DNA of 64,000 nt from Amycolatopsis sp. NBRC 101858 (GCF_030269325.1 NZ_BSTD01000002.1:744001-808000), one strand, 5' to 3'; positions 36,134-50,907 are shown, counted from the stretch's first letter. Program-made: numbers and translations. Notes: generated by a model from the sequence alone, not told the origin.

Positions 36134-37936
36134 TTACTGCACCGGCGGGTAGGCGTTCTGGACCAGCTCTTCGAACTGGGCCTGGAACCACTTGCCGGAC
36201 AGCGGCGAGTTCGGCAGGGCGCCGGTCAGGTTGCCGCCGTTGGCCTGGTCGCTGCCGTGGTAGGTCGGGTCGCACATCCGGTCGAAGCCCTTGCCCTCGT
36301 CGTTCGGGATCTGCGAGCTCGCGCCGTCGGACTCACCCGGCGGCTTGATCCAGACGTAGGCGTCGAAGTGCGCCGCGGGCGAAGCGGTGGGCCGCAGGCC
36401 GAGCCCGGCCCCGCTCTGGTTGCACCAGTTGCCGCGGTGCAGCCGCCGGTCGATCCGGCCGGAGTTCACATAGCTGTCCACAGTGGACCCCGACGCGCTG
36501 CCGGGCCGGGCCGAGCCGCCCCAGCCGTTGCGGGAGGTGTCGATCAGCATGCCGATGCCGCTCGGCAGGCCCGCGGAGACGAACGCGTTGTACATCGCCG
36601 TGGCGAACGGCACCTCGGCGAAGTACGGGTTCCACTGGTAGAACGTCGCCGACCGCAGGGGCTGGCCGCCGACGTTGAGGTTCGAGTCCGGCAGGTTCGG
36701 CTCGGTCAGCGGCGTGTAGTTCGCCGTGTCGCTGATGAAGCCGTCGATGCTGTTCACCCCGGCCGTCGTGCCCTGCAGCGTCTGCTTGACCAGGTTGACG
36801 AACGGACCGAAGTTGCTGTCCCAGCCCAGCCACGCCGAGTGCGCGATGTCCAGGTAGTTGTAGACGTTGGAGATCGCGTGCAGCTTGTTCAGCGCGTACT
36901 GGATGCCCTGGGTGTAGGCCCCGGTGGACTGCGCTTCGGCGCACTTGGCCGTCGCGGTGTTGGTGATCAGGTTGGGCAGAGAGTCCGGCTCGACGACCGC
37001 CACGACCCGCAGCGGCGCGTACTTCGAGTCCGACAGGATCGAGGCGATCGGGTCGATGTACTCGCTCTTGTACCGGGCCAGGCCGTTCGAGCCGGCTTGC
37101 AGCTCACCGTTGGACGCCAGCGCCGCGCAGTCGCGGTTCGGCAGGTCGTAGACGACGATCTGGATCGTCACCGGCGTGCCGCCGCTCTGCTGGGCCAGCG
37201 CCGCGTCGAGGTGCCCGCGCAGGCCGCGCGCGCTCGACGTGCCCGCGATCGCCGCGATCCGGTCCAGCCACACGGCCGTGGACGTGTTCGCCACCTTGGC
37301 CATCTGCGCGCCGAGCGTCCCGCCCTTGGCGGCCGCGGCCGCGGTGACCGAGGACGACCAGTCCGGGTTCACGTACCCCTTCGCACCGGAGTACGGGTTG
37401 TCGACGTGGGTTCCCGGCGTCGGCGTGGTCGTCACCGTGGTGGGCGTCGTCGGGGTGGTGGGGGTCGTCGGGGTCGTGGGGGTGGTGGTCGAGCCGCCCG
37501 TGGTGCCGTCGCAGACGACGCCGTTGAGCGTGAACGACGTCGGGGCGGCGTTCGACCCCGAGTACTGGCCGTTGAAGCCGAGGCTCGCGGTGGCGTTCGT
37601 CCCCAGCGTGGCGCCCCAGGACGGGTTCTTCGCGCTGACGTGCTTGCCGGTCTGGCTGAACGTCGCGCTCCAGCCCTGCTGGACCTGCTGGTTGCCGCCG
37701 AAGTCCCACTGGAGGTCCCAGCCGGACGTGATCGGATCACCCAGGTTGGTCACCGTGATGTTCGCGGTGAACCCGGGCTCGTACAGGTTGGTCGCGTAGG
37801 TGACCTTGCAGCCGGAGGCGGCGACCGCCGGGCTGCCGCCCGCCACCAGCAGCCCGGCGACGACCGCGGCGGCCGTCACCGAGGAAGCCGCGGCGAGCCG
37901 CACCTTCCTCTTCGGGGACCAGAAATCACTCTTCAT
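36134..37936 (-). CDS. Secreted GH6 cellulase (cellobiohydrolase type) with CBM2
   Basis: 600 residues. A signal peptide (about 1-39), CBM2 (about 42-141), a (TPT)n linker and a GH6 catalytic domain (about 178-600) are seen. The proton donor region is VYDLPNRDCAALAS (Asp about 265) and a second key motif is VVEPDSLPNL (about 317). The long C-terminal loops with two cysteine pairs suggest a tunnel-type exo-enzyme working from the non-reducing end. The ATG at 37936 has AAGGAG eight bases upstream. It is the third and last gene of the GH48-GH5-GH6 operon, 26 bases behind the GH5 gene. Confidence 0.95.
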   Translation of the reverse strand: MKSDFWSPKRKVRLAAASSVTAAAVVAGLLVAGGSPAVAASGCKVTYATNLYEPGFTANITVTNLGDPITSGWDLQWDFGGNQQVQQGWSATFSQTGKHVSAKNPSWGATLGTNATASLGFNGQYSGSNAAPTSFTLNGVVCDGTTGGSTTTPTTPTTPTTPTTPTTVTTTPTPGTHVDNPYSGAKGYVNPDWSSSVTAAAAAKGGTLGAQMAKVANTSTAVWLDRIAAIAGTSSARGLRGHLDAALAQQSGGTPVTIQIVVYDLPNRDCAALASNGELQAGSNGLARYKSEYIDPIASILSDSKYAPLRVVAVVEPDSLPNLITNTATAKCAEAQSTGAYTQGIQYALNKLHAISNVYNYLDIAHSAWLGWDSNFGPFVNLVKQTLQGTTAGVNSIDGFISDTANYTPLTEPNLPDSNLNVGGQPLRSATFYQWNPYFAEVPFATAMYNAFVSAGLPSGIGMLIDTSRNGWGGSARPGSASGSTVDSYVNSGRIDRRLHRGNWCNQSGAGLGLRPTASPAAHFDAYVWIKPPGESDGASSQIPNDEGKGFDRMCDPTYHGSDQANGGNLTGALPNSPLSGKWFQAQFEELVQNAYPPVQ

Positions 37937-37962
37937 CGAGTGTGCTCCTTCGTGTTGTCGGG

Positions 37963-42439
<4,477 letters not shown>

Positions 42440-42477
42440 GGCTTCGGAACTCCTTTGTCCGTAGGGAGCCAGCGATC

Positions 42478-42527
42478 TGGGAGCGCTTCCAGGCGCAGAC
42501 GGTAGCCAGCCGGAAACGTGGATGTAA
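42478..42527 (-). promoter_or_regulatory. Cellulase operon promoter with CebR/CelR-type operator
   Basis: On the minus strand TTACAT (42522-42527), 17 bp, TACCGT (42499-42504), then TGGAAGCGCTCCCA (42478-42491), 38 bases before the GH48 start. Same architecture as the GH74, GH5 and Cip1-like promoters. From 42528 to 42744 no gene or strong signal was seen. Confidence 0.82.
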
Positions 42528-42744
42528 AGAATCGAGTCAGAAGGACACCGCGGACACGAACGTCACATCTGTGCTCCCGGCTCGCACCGGCGCACTGAAC
42601 GCTCCTGAACAGCCCCCGCCGATGGTCGCCCCATCACTCGAACGGCCCAGCGCGTCGGTCACGCAGCGTGCTGAGGAAACGCTGTTTAGCGCCGAAGGCG
42701 TGCACCTCAGGCGGGACCGCTCCCAGCCACCGGCTCCCGCGGCC

Positions 42745-42933
42745 GTGTCGACCCTTCAATCACGCGTGTCGACTCCCCGATCACGCGTGCCGACCCTCCA
42801 GGCACGCGAGCCGACCCCCTGGGTACGCGAGCCGACTCTCCGGGTACGCGAGTTCGCCGGCCGGGCCCGTGCGCCCAGGGTCGACACGCGTGATCAGGAG
42901 GTCGACACGCGTGATCAGAGGGTCGACACGGGT
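42745..42933. repeat. 21-bp tandem array with orientation switch (locus A)
   Basis: About five units of 21 bp of the type GTGTCGACCCTTCAATCACGC, drifting to GAGCCGACTCTCCGGGTACGC, run in one direction. After a 30-bp divider, three units (GGTCGACACGCGTGATCAG-) run in the opposite one, ending at the stop codon of the LacI gene. The transcript could fold into a long hairpin. A related array is at 52908-53057. Confidence 0.8.
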
Positions 42934-43965
42934 TCAGCTCGAGGCGCGGACCGCCAGCGAGACCGGGAGGATCTGCTGCCGGGGCTTGAGGCTCTGGTCG
43001 TCGAGCAGCTGCAGCATCGTCTCGACCATCGCGTGGATCTGCTCGCGCGGGTCCTGGTGGACCGACGTCAGGGGCGGGTCCATCGCCGGGGCCAGGGTGG
43101 CGTTGTCGTCGAAGCTGACCACCGCGACGTCCTCGGGGATGCGGCGGCCCGCCGCGTCGAGGGTGCGCAGCGCGCCCACCGCCATCATGTCGCTCGCGAC
43201 GAACACCGCGTCGAGGTCCGGGTGGCGGGTCAGCAGCGCGGACATCGCGTTCGCGCCGCCGGACAGCGTGAAGTCGGCCTCTTCGGCCAGGTCGGCGGGG
43301 TCGAGCCCGGCGTCCAGGAGGGTCTTGCGCCAGCCGGCGAGCCGGTCGATCGGGGCGCTCTGGTCCTGCGGCCCGGCGATGGTGCCGATCCGCCGCCGTC
43401 CGGCCGCCACCAGGTGCTCGACCGCGAGCCGGGCGCCGCCCTCGTTGTCGAAGTCGACCACGTGGACGCCGCGGCGGATGCCGGCCGCCTGGCCGCCGAA
43501 CACCACCGGGATGCGCAGCAGCCGCAGCGCCTTGGGCAGCGGGTCGGCCCGGTGCGGCGCGAACACCAGCGCGCCGTCGACGTGCCCACCTTCGAGGAAG
43601 CGGACGGTCCGGCTCAGGTCCTCGCGGATGTCGCTGAAGATCAGCACCATCTGCCGGCCGACGTCGGCGAGCTCGCGGTAGCCGGCGCGCATGACGGCGG
43701 CGCGGTACGGGTCGTCGAGCAGCCGGGACTCCGGCTCCGACAGCACCACCGCGACGGCCCCGGTGCGGCGGGTGACCAGCGAGCGGGCCGCCTGGTTGGG
43801 GGAATAGCCCAGGTCACGGGCCGCGGCGTGGACCTTCTCGCGGGCCGCCGCGCTGACGTACGCGTCGTCGTTCAGCGCGCGTGACGCCGTCGACCGCGAC
43901 ACGCCGGCGAACGCCGCGACGTCCTCCAACGTCGGCCGCTCTTCATCCCCTGCTCGAGGCCCCAC
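42934..43965 (-). CDS. cebR: CebR/CelR-like LacI-family repressor of the cellulose locus
   Basis: 343 residues. The N-terminal helix-turn-helix PTLEDVAAFAGVSRSTASRAL, hinge SPNQAARSLVTRRTG and the effector-binding domain are typical of LacI regulators. The NQAARSLVT hinge and the place next to cello-oligosaccharide transport genes fit CebR/CelR, which binds TGGGAGCGCTCCCA and lets go when cellobiose binds. The GTG start at 43965 is used; an ATG close by is out of frame. Operator-like sequences at 44032 and 44111 lie in the divergent region, so it may repress itself. It is the best candidate for binding the operators in front of seven transcription units here. Confidence 0.88.
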   Translation of the reverse strand: MGPRAGDEERPTLEDVAAFAGVSRSTASRALNDDAYVSAAAREKVHAAARDLGYSPNQAARSLVTRRTGAVAVVLSEPESRLLDDPYRAAVMRAGYRELADVGRQMVLIFSDIREDLSRTVRFLEGGHVDGALVFAPHRADPLPKALRLLRIPVVFGGQAAGIRRGVHVVDFDNEGGARLAVEHLVAAGRRRIGTIAGPQDQSAPIDRLAGWRKTLLDAGLDPADLAEEADFTLSGGANAMSALLTRHPDLDAVFVASDMMAVGALRTLDAAGRRIPEDVAVVSFDDNATLAPAMDPPLTSVHQDPREQIHAMVETMLQLLDDQSLKPRQQILPVSLAVRASS

Positions 43966-44031
43966 GCCTACCGCCCTCGCTCCACGACCACCCTGACGTC
44001 GACAGCTTAACCGGCACTCCCGCGCGCGGTC

Positions 44032-44045
44032 CGGGAGCGCTCCTC
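44032..44045 (-). promoter_or_regulatory. Imperfect CebR/CelR-type operator near cebR start
   Basis: CGGGAGCGCTCCTC keeps the GGAGCGCTCC core and lies about 67 bases upstream of the cebR start. It would permit autoregulation or looping with the perfect site 65 bp away. Confidence 0.5.
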
Positions 44046-44071
44046 GCAGGAAACGCTCCGGTTACGACCCC

Positions 44072-44124
44072 TTGACACCGGTGAAGCCCCCAACCAGACT
44101 CTGCGACACCTGGGAGCGCTCCCA
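44072..44124 (+). promoter_or_regulatory. cebEFG-bglC promoter with perfect operator
   Basis: TTGACA (44072-44077), 17 bp, CAGACT (44095-44100), then the perfect TGGGAGCGCTCCCA (44111-44124). A second, weaker copy, TGAGAGCGCTCATT, follows at 44141-44154, still upstream of the GTG at 44179. Confidence 0.85.
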
Positions 44125-44178
44125 GTCGGGCTCCCAGCAGTGAGAGCGCTCATTCCCGTCAACAAGGTGGTTGAACAC

Positions 44179-45480
44179 GTGAGAACGATCCGGAACGGCC
44201 TGGTCCTCGCACTGGGCATCACGATGACGGCGCTCGGCGCCACGGCCTGTGGCAGTGGCGGTGACGAAACCCCGCCGGCAGCGGCCCCCAACGAGCACGT
44301 GGACCTGACGCTGTCGACGTTCACCGAGTTCGGCTACGAGGCGCTCATCCCGGAGTACGAGCGGCTGCACCCCAACATCAAGATCACCCACCGCAAGACC
44401 GGCCAGGGCGGCCCCTACCACGAGGAACTCGTCACCAAGATGGCCGCGGGCTCGGGCCTCGCCGACGTGACGGCGCTCGAAGAGGGCCACCTGTCGGACT
44501 TCCTCGACAAGGGCTCCAAGTTCAACGACCTGAGCAAGATCGGCCCGGCCGACGCCTCCCCCGACCGCTGGCTGAACTGGAAGTACGAAGCCGCCAAGAC
44601 CAAGGACGGCAAGCTGATCGGCTACGGGACCGACATCGGCCCGCTCGCCATGTGCTACCGCAAGGACATGTTCCAGGCCGCGGGCCTGCCGACCGACCCC
44701 GAAGCCGTGAAGCCGCTGTTCGCCACCTGGGACAGCTACTTCGCCGCCGGCGCCGACTACGTCGCCAAGACCAAGGGCAAGGCCTGGTTCGACTCGGCCG
44801 CGCAGAACTTCAACGCCATGGTCAACCAGCTCCCCCAGGGCTACATCGGCAGCGACGACAAGCTGGCCGTCGAGAGCAACCAGGGCATCAAGGACGCCTG
44901 GACCAAGGTCACCGACGCCGTCGCCAAGGGCGAGTCGGCCAAGCTCACCGCGTTCAGCAACGAGTGGAACACCGGCTTCAAGCAGGGCGCGTTCGCGACG
45001 AAGGTGTGCCCCGCCTGGATGCTCGGCGTGATCAAGGAGCAGGCCGGCCCGGAGAACGCGAACAAGTGGGCCGTCACCGCGGCCTTCCCCGGCGGCGGCG
45101 GCAACTGGGGCGGCTCGTACCTGACCGTCCCGACGCAGTCGAAGCACCCGAAGGAAGCCGCCGAGCTCGCGGCCTGGCTGACCGCCCCGGAGCAGCAGAT
45201 CAAGGCGTTCCAGGCCAAGGGCACCTTCCCGAGCCAGGTCAAGGCGCTGACCGACCCCGCGCTGCTGAGCAAGACCGATGACTACTTCGGCGGCACGAAG
45301 GTCGGCGAGCTGTTCGCCGAGCAGGCCAAGAAGGTCCAGAAGCCGCAGTACAAGGGCCCGGGCGACGGCCAGATCCAGGAGAACGCGTCCAGCCCGGCCC
45401 TGCAGGCGGTCGAACAGGGCAAGTCGGCGGCGGACGGCTGGAACCAGATGGTCGAAGCCGCGAAGAAGATCACGCGCTGA
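44179..45480 (+). CDS. cebE: Cellobiose/cello-oligosaccharide-binding lipoprotein
   Basis: 433 residues from the GTG at 44179. A start 13 codons upstream would place the operator copy at 44141 inside the gene and give a poor signal sequence. The lipobox is ATAC (Cys about 24). The rest is a family 1 solute-binding protein, with DIGPLAMCYRKD, DSAAQNFNAMVNQLPQGY and GGGGNWGGSYLTVP characteristic of CebE proteins. It captures cello-oligosaccharides released by the secreted cellulases and hands them to the permeases directly downstream. Confidence 0.93.
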   Translation: MRTIRNGLVLALGITMTALGATACGSGGDETPPAAAPNEHVDLTLSTFTEFGYEALIPEYERLHPNIKITHRKTGQGGPYHEELVTKMAAGSGLADVTALEEGHLSDFLDKGSKFNDLSKIGPADASPDRWLNWKYEAAKTKDGKLIGYGTDIGPLAMCYRKDMFQAAGLPTDPEAVKPLFATWDSYFAAGADYVAKTKGKAWFDSAAQNFNAMVNQLPQGYIGSDDKLAVESNQGIKDAWTKVTDAVAKGESAKLTAFSNEWNTGFKQGAFATKVCPAWMLGVIKEQAGPENANKWAVTAAFPGGGGNWGGSYLTVPTQSKHPKEAAELAAWLTAPEQQIKAFQAKGTFPSQVKALTDPALLSKTDDYFGGTKVGELFAEQAKKVQKPQYKGPGDGQIQENASSPALQAVEQGKSAADGWNQMVEAAKKITR

Positions 45481-45484
45481 GCCG

Positions 45485-46474
45485 ATGACCGTCCTCGACA
45501 AGGTCGCGCCGGAAGGGAGCAAGGCCGGGGAGCGCACGTCTCCCCGGCCCACCTTCCGTCACCGGTTGAGCCGGTGGGACGTCAAGGTCTCGCCGTACCT
45601 CTACATCGCGCCGTTCTTCATCCTCTTCGGGATCGTCGGGCTGTTCCCGCTGCTCTACACCGCGTACGTTTCGCTGTTCAAGTGGGAAGCCGGCAGCGAC
45701 GACCCCGACTTCATCGGCCTCGACAACTTCAAGGAGCTCTTCGCCGACGCGCAGTTCTGGAACGCGCTGACGAACACGATCAGCATCTTCCTGCTCTCCA
45801 GCATCCCGCAGCTCATCATCGCGATGCTCCTGGCGGCGCTGCTCGGGGCCCGGCTGCGCGGCGCGACCGGCTGGCGAGTGGGCATCCTGCTGCCCTACGC
45901 GGCCAGCCTGGTCGCCATCGGCATCATCTTCGCCAACCTCTTCGGCCCGAAGTACGGGCTGATCAACGGCGTACTGCAGACCATCGGGCTGGACCCGGTC
46001 GACTGGCAGGCCAGCCGGTTCGGCAGCCACGTCGCGATCGCGATCATGGTGAACTGGCGCTGGACCGGCTACAACGCCCTGATCGTGCTGGCGGCCATGC
46101 AGGCCATCCCCAAGGAGCTGCACGAGGCGGCGCTGATCGACGGCGCGGGCACGTGGCGCCGCTTCTTCAACGTCACGCTGCCGCTGCTGAAGCCGACGCT
46201 GGTCTTCGTCACCATCACCTCGACGATCGGCGGCCTGCAGATCTTCACCGAGCCGAAGCTGTTCGACGCCATGCCCGGGTCGAACAACGGCGGCTCCACC
46301 AACCAGTTCCAGACCGTGACGCTGTACCTCTACCAGACGGCGTTCCAGAACGCCGATCTCGGCTACGCCTCGGCGATCGCCTGGGTGCTGTTCCTGATCA
46401 TCGTGCTCATCGCGCTGGTGAACTTCTTCCTCACCGGCCGGCTGGCGCGTACCCCGGCGGTGAAGAAGAAATGA
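45485..46474 (+). CDS. cebF: Cellobiose ABC transporter permease, first subunit
   Basis: 329 residues, six predicted membrane helices, MalF-like. The cytoplasmic EAA loop is ELHEAALIDGAGTWRRFFNV, which docks to the ATPase. The ATG at 45485 is four bases after the binding-protein stop, and the end overlaps the next permease by four bases (ATGA). Confidence 0.94.
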   Translation: MTVLDKVAPEGSKAGERTSPRPTFRHRLSRWDVKVSPYLYIAPFFILFGIVGLFPLLYTAYVSLFKWEAGSDDPDFIGLDNFKELFADAQFWNALTNTISIFLLSSIPQLIIAMLLAALLGARLRGATGWRVGILLPYAASLVAIGIIFANLFGPKYGLINGVLQTIGLDPVDWQASRFGSHVAIAIMVNWRWTGYNALIVLAAMQAIPKELHEAALIDGAGTWRRFFNVTLPLLKPTLVFVTITSTIGGLQIFTEPKLFDAMPGSNNGGSTNQFQTVTLYLYQTAFQNADLGYASAIAWVLFLIIVLIALVNFFLTGRLARTPAVKKK

Positions 46475-47343
46475 CGACACTCCAGAGTGACATTCGAAAA
46501 GCGGGGCTGCGACGGCGGGTCGCCACGCTCGGCAAGCCGCGCAAGGCGACCTACATCGTGCTGGCGATCTTCGTGCTCGGGTCACTGTTCCCGTTCTACT
46601 GGTCGTTCCTGGTGGCCAGCCGCGACAACGGGATGCTCACCGAGCGCATCCCGCCGTTCGTGCCCGGTGGCAACTTCTTCGCCAACGCGGCGCGGGTGTT
46701 CGACACCGTGCCGTTCTGGAAGGCGCTGGCCAACAGCGTCATCGTGTCCGGCACGGTGACCCTGACGACGGTGCTGTTCTCCTCGCTGGCCGGGTTCGCC
46801 TTCGCGAAACTGCGGTTCCGCGGACGCGACAAGCTGTTCGTGTTCATCGTCGTCACGCTCGCGGTGCCCACCCAGCTCGGCATCATCCCGCTGTTCATCG
46901 CGATGTCCGAACTGGGCTGGACGGGGACCCTGACGGCGGTGATCGTGCCCAACCTGGTCACCGCGTTCGGGGTGTTCTGGATGCGGCAGTACACAGTGGA
47001 CGCTCTGCCGTACGAGCTGATCGAGGCCGCGCGCGTGGACGGCTGCAGCATGATCCGGATCTTCTGGAACGTCTGCCTGCCCGCGGTCCGCCCGGCGGCG
47101 GCGATCCTCGCGATGTTCACGTTCATGATGTCCTGGAACGACTTCCTGTGGCCGCTGGTGGTCCTGGACGCGGGCAACCCGACCGTCCAGGTCGCGCTGG
47201 AGAAGCTCCAGAGCGGTTACTACGTCGACTATTCGCTGGTGCTGGCCGGCACGACCCTGGCCACCATCCCGATCCTCATCGTCTTCGTCCTCCTCGGCCG
47301 CCAGATCGTGGCCGGGATCATGCAAGGTGCCGTGAAAGGGTGA
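46471..47343 (+). CDS. cebG: Cellobiose ABC transporter permease, second subunit
   Basis: 290 residues, six predicted membrane helices, MalG-like, EAA loop LIEAARVDGCSMIRIFWNV. No ATPase gene lies in the operon or in the window. In related actinomycetes a shared MsiK-type ATPase encoded elsewhere serves such importers, and the same is inferred here. The beta-glucosidase gene follows after two bases. Confidence 0.94.
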   Translation: MTTLQSDIRKAGLRRRVATLGKPRKATYIVLAIFVLGSLFPFYWSFLVASRDNGMLTERIPPFVPGGNFFANAARVFDTVPFWKALANSVIVSGTVTLTTVLFSSLAGFAFAKLRFRGRDKLFVFIVVTLAVPTQLGIIPLFIAMSELGWTGTLTAVIVPNLVTAFGVFWMRQYTVDALPYELIEAARVDGCSMIRIFWNVCLPAVRPAAAILAMFTFMMSWNDFLWPLVVLDAGNPTVQVALEKLQSGYYVDYSLVLAGTTLATIPILIVFVLLGRQIVAGIMQGAVKG

Positions 47344-47345
47344 AC

Positions 47346-48752
47346 ATGTCCGTACATCCCGACAGCGTTCGGGCGGAGACAGCGCTGATGTTCCCGCCCG
47401 GCTTCGTCTGGGGCGCCGCCACCGCGGCGTTCCAGGTGGAAGGAGCGACCACGGCCGACGGTCGCACGGACTCGGTCTGGGACGTCTTCGCACGCCGTCC
47501 GGGTGCGGTCGTGGGCGGCGACACCGGCGACCCGGCCGCCGACCACTACCGCCGGTACTCCGAGGACGTCGACCTGATGCGCCGGCTCGGCCTCGGCGCC
47601 TACCGCTTCTCGCTGGCCTGGCCGCGGGTGCGGCCGGACGGCGGCGCCCCCAACGCCGCCGGGCTCGCGTTCTACGACCGGCTGGTCGACTCCCTCCTGG
47701 AGGCCGGGATCCAGCCGTGGGCGACGCTCTACCACTGGGACCTGCCCCAGACGCTGGAGGAGCAGGGCGGCTGGACGTCGCGGGACACCGCGTACCGGTT
47801 CGCCGAGTACGCCGAGACGGTGCTGGAGCGCCTCGGCGACCGCGTCGCCAGCTGGTCGACGCTGAACGAGCCGTGGTGCGCGGCGATGCTCGGCTACGCG
47901 GGCGGCATCCACGCGCCCGGCCGCACCGACCACCCGGCCGCCGTCGCCGCCACGCACCATCTGCTGCTGGGGCACGGGCTGGCGATGGACGTCATCCGCC
48001 GGCACGCGCCGGGCGTCCCGGCCGGGATCACGCTCAACCTCTACCCCGTCGTGCCGCACGACCCGGCGAACGTCTCCGACGTCTCCGCGGCCCGGCGGAT
48101 CGACGGCCTGCAGAACCGGCTGTTCCTCGACCCGGTGCTGCGCGGCGGCTACCCGGACGACCTGGTCACCGACCTCGAACCGTTCGGGTTGGGCGAAGTC
48201 GTCGAGCCCGAGGACAGCGCGATCATCGCGGCGCACGTCGACTGGCTGGGCGTGAACTACTACCGCGACTACCGCGTCGCGGGGCGCCCGGTGCCGGGCA
48301 GCGAGCCGGCGGGCCCGGAGTGGGTCGGCGCGGGCGACGTCCACTTCGTCCCGGACCCGGCGGCCCCCCGCACGGACTCCGGCTGGGAGGTCCAGCCGGC
48401 CGGGCTGACCGAGTCGCTGCTGCAGGTCCACCGGGGCTATCGCCGGGTGCCGCTGTACATCACGGAGAACGGCGCGGCCTACCCGGACGTCGTCTCCGAG
48501 GGCGGTGACATCGTCGACACCGACCGCGTGGCGTTCCTGGACTCCCACCTGCGGGCGGCGCACGACGCGCTGGCGGCGGGCGTCGACCTGCGCGGGTACT
48601 TCTACTGGTCGCTGCTCGACAACTTCGAGTGGGCGGAGGGGTACGCGAAGCGGTTCGGGCTGATCCACGTCGACTACGCGACCCAGGTCCGCACGCTGAA
48701 GCGCAGTGCGCAGTGGTACTCCCGGGTGATCGGGTTGAACGGCCTCGGCTGA
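47346..48752 (+). CDS. bglC: GH1 beta-glucosidase, intracellular
   Basis: 468 residues without signal peptide. GH1 acid/base motif TLNEP (Glu about 175) and nucleophile motif ITENG (Glu about 374), plus the opening [19 protein letters not shown], are all intact. It hydrolyses imported cellobiose and short cello-oligosaccharides to glucose. By removing cellobiose it also sets how long the repressor stays induced. Last gene of the cebEFG operon, ending in two hairpins. Confidence 0.96.
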   Translation: MSVHPDSVRAETALMFPPGFVWGAATAAFQVEGATTADGRTDSVWDVFARRPGAVVGGDTGDPAADHYRRYSEDVDLMRRLGLGAYRFSLAWPRVRPDGGAPNAAGLAFYDRLVDSLLEAGIQPWATLYHWDLPQTLEEQGGWTSRDTAYRFAEYAETVLERLGDRVASWSTLNEPWCAAMLGYAGGIHAPGRTDHPAAVAATHHLLLGHGLAMDVIRRHAPGVPAGITLNLYPVVPHDPANVSDVSAARRIDGLQNRLFLDPVLRGGYPDDLVTDLEPFGLGEVVEPEDSAIIAAHVDWLGVNYYRDYRVAGRPVPGSEPAGPEWVGAGDVHFVPDPAAPRTDSGWEVQPAGLTESLLQVHRGYRRVPLYITENGAAYPDVVSEGGDIVDTDRVAFLDSHLRAAHDALAAGVDLRGYFYWSLLDNFEWAEGYAKRFGLIHVDYATQVRTLKRSAQWYSRVIGLNGLG

Positions 48753-48763
48753 GGTCCCGGTCC

Positions 48764-48831
48764 GGGCAGGCCACCGGCGCGGGTGGCCTGCCCCAGGTTC
48801 CCGGCCGGGCCCGAGGGATCCGGGCCCGGCC
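48764..48831 (+). terminator. Two tandem hairpins after bglC
   Basis: First a 12-bp stem, GGGCAGGCCACC with its complement (48764-48793, 6-base loop), then an 11-bp stem, GGCCGGGCCCG with its complement (48803-48831, 7-base loop). Both are perfect. They end the cebEFG-bglC transcript; the remainder of the 313-bp gap up to 49065 shows no gene. Confidence 0.75.
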
Positions 48832-49065
48832 ACCGGTCCACCTGCGCAGGCGAGCGGCCCGACAAACGGACGAGGACCCAGACCCTCCCGCACCCCGATC
48901 CGAAGCCAGAACACGGCCGGCAGTGCCGGGTCAAGGCATCTTTCCCGCCTTGACGCGGTGCTGCCGGCCGTAGTCACCATGACAGCTTCGGGGTGCCGAA
49001 GAGGAAACCGTCCCCGTCCACCCGAGGACGTGCATTCCGGCACCACCATTGACAGACTGACCGGT

Positions 49066-50832
49066 ATGGGACTGCGCAGCGAAGCTTGGTTCAACAACCC
49101 CGCCGACCCCGGGATGACCGCGCTCTACCTCGAGCGGTACATGAACTGGGGTCTCACCCGGGAGGAGCTGCAGTCCGGCCGGCCGATCATCGGCATCGCG
49201 CAGACCGGCTCCGACCTGTCCCCCTGCAACCGGCACCACCTGCAGCTCGCCGACCGCACGCGTGAGGGCATCCGCGAGGCCGGCGGGATCGCCATCGAGT
49301 TCCCCGTGCACCCCATCCAGGAGACCGGCAAGCGCCCGACCGCCGCCCTGGACCGCAACCTCGCCTACCTCGGCCTGGTCGAGACCCTCTACGGCTACCC
49401 CATCGACGGCGTCGTCCTCACCACCGGCTGCGACAAGACCACACCCGCGTGCCTGATGGCGGCCGCCACCGTCGACATCCCGGCCATCGTGCTGTCCGGC
49501 GGTCCGATGCTCAACGGGTGGTACAACGGCGAGCGCACCGGATCCGGGACCATCGTCTGGAAGGCCCGCGAACTGCTCGCCGCCGGGGAGATCGACGACG
49601 CCGGGTTCATGGAGCTGGTCGCGTCGTCCGCGCCGTCGCCCGGGCACTGCAACACCATGGGCACCGCCTCCACGATGAACGCGCTCGCCGAAGCGCTCGG
49701 GATGAGCCTGCCCGGCTGCGCGGCCATCCCGGCGCCGCACCGCGACCGGGCGCGGATGGCCTACCGCACCGGGCTGCGGATCGTCGAGATGGTGCGCGAG
49801 GACCTCAAGCCGTCGGACATCCTGACGCGCGAGGCGTTCGAGAACGCCATCGTGGTGAGCTCGGCGATCGGCGGCTCGACCAACGCGCCCATCCACATCG
49901 GCGCGATCGCCCGGCACGTCGGCGTCGACCTGCCGCTGGCCGACTGGCAGCGGCTAGGCCACCACGTGCCGCTGCTGGTCGACCTCCAGCCGGCCGGGAA
50001 GTACCTCGGCGAGGAGTTCCACCGCGCGGGCGGCGTCCCGGCGGTGGTGCACGAGCTGATGCGGCACGGGCTCGTCCACGAGGACGCGCGCACGGTCAAC
50101 GGCCACACGCTCGGCGACAACTGCCGCGACGCCGAGGCCGGCGACCGCGACGTCATCCGCACGTTCGACACCGCGCTCACCGAAGACGCCGGGTTCCTCG
50201 TCCTCCAGGGCAACCTCTTCGACGCGGCGATCATGAAGTCGAGCGTGATCTCGCCGGAGTTCCGGCGCCGCTACCTGGCCGGTGGCGTCTACGAGGGCAC
50301 CGCGGTCGTGTTCGACGGCCCCGAGGACTACCACGCCCGCATCGACGACCCGGACCTCGGCGCCGACGAGCACTCGCTGCTCGTCATGCGCGGCACCGGG
50401 CCGCTCGGCTACCCCGGCTCGGCCGAGGTCGTCAACATGCGCCCGCCCGCCGAGCTGATCAAGCGCGGCGTGCACGAACTCCCGTGCCTCGGCGACGGCC
50501 GCCAGTCCGGGACGTCCGGATCGCCGTCGATCCTCAACGCCTCCCCCGAAGCCGCGGCGGGCGGCGGGCTCGCCGTGCTGCGGACCGGCGACCGGGTGCG
50601 GATCGACCTGGCCGCGGGCACCGCGAACGTGCTCATCCCGGACGAAGAACTCGCGCTGCGGCACAAGGAACTGGCAGAGTCGGGCGGGTATCCGGTCCCC
50701 GACTCGCAGACGCCGTGGCAAGAGATCCAGCGGTCGATGGTCGACCAGCTCTGCGACGGCATGGTGCTGCGGCCGGCGGTGGCGTACCAGCGGATCGCGC
50801 GGACGAAAGGCATCCCCCGCGACAACCACTGA
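49066..50832 (+). CDS. xylD: Sugar-acid dehydratase of the IlvD/Edd family, probably D-xylonate dehydratase
   Basis: 588 residues. The family's iron-sulfur cysteines are in [18 protein letters not shown] and [10 protein letters not shown], and [25 protein letters not shown] and [11 protein letters not shown] match from memory the D-xylonate dehydratase of Caulobacter closely. It would convert D-xylonate to 2-keto-3-deoxy-xylonate in an oxidative pentose pathway. The ATG at 49066 gives the family's normal N-terminus, but there is no good ribosome site and an in-frame start 36 codons upstream cannot be excluded. L-arabonate is an alternative substrate. The other genes of the pathway are not in the window. 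Confidence 0.83.
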   Translation: MGLRSEAWFNNPADPGMTALYLERYMNWGLTREELQSGRPIIGIAQTGSDLSPCNRHHLQLADRTREGIREAGGIAIEFPVHPIQETGKRPTAALDRNLAYLGLVETLYGYPIDGVVLTTGCDKTTPACLMAAATVDIPAIVLSGGPMLNGWYNGERTGSGTIVWKARELLAAGEIDDAGFMELVASSAPSPGHCNTMGTASTMNALAEALGMSLPGCAAIPAPHRDRARMAYRTGLRIVEMVREDLKPSDILTREAFENAIVVSSAIGGSTNAPIHIGAIARHVGVDLPLADWQRLGHHVPLLVDLQPAGKYLGEEFHRAGGVPAVVHELMRHGLVHEDARTVNGHTLGDNCRDAEAGDRDVIRTFDTALTEDAGFLVLQGNLFDAAIMKSSVISPEFRRRYLAGGVYEGTAVVFDGPEDYHARIDDPDLGADEHSLLVMRGTGPLGYPGSAEVVNMRPPAELIKRGVHELPCLGDGRQSGTSGSPSILNASPEAAAGGGLAVLRTGDRVRIDLAAGTANVLIPDEELALRHKELAESGGYPVPDSQTPWQEIQRSMVDQLCDGMVLRPAVAYQRIARTKGIPRDNH

Positions 50833-50850
50833 CGTTCACGGAAAACCGCC

Positions 50851-50876
50851 GCTTCGAACGGGAGCGGAACGGGTAC
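50851..50876 (+). promoter_or_regulatory. SigB/SigF-type promoter before DUF3040 gene
   Basis: GCTT (50851-50854), 16 bp, GGGTAC (50871-50876), about 30 bases upstream of the start. Fits the GNNT-N14-16-GGGTA pattern of actinobacterial SigB/SigF promoters. Confidence 0.65.
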
Positions 50877-50907
50877 CACTCACACAGCCGAGGCGAGGAG
50901 GCCCACC

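Noticed and set aside
42710..42730. GGGACCGCTCCCA near the repeat array
   Set aside because: The central GAGCGCTC core is broken, so it does not fit the operator.
42745..42933. CRISPR array
   Set aside because: The 21-bp units are contiguous without unique spacers and reverse orientation; no cas gene is in the window.
43966..47343. Missing ATPase taken as a broken cellobiose importer
   Set aside because: Cello-oligosaccharide importers of actinomycetes usually share an ATPase encoded elsewhere, so absence here is normal.
49049..49054. TTGACA as -35 of the xylonate dehydratase promoter
   Set aside because: The matching -10 would fall inside the coding region after the chosen ATG, and no TANNNT is found there.
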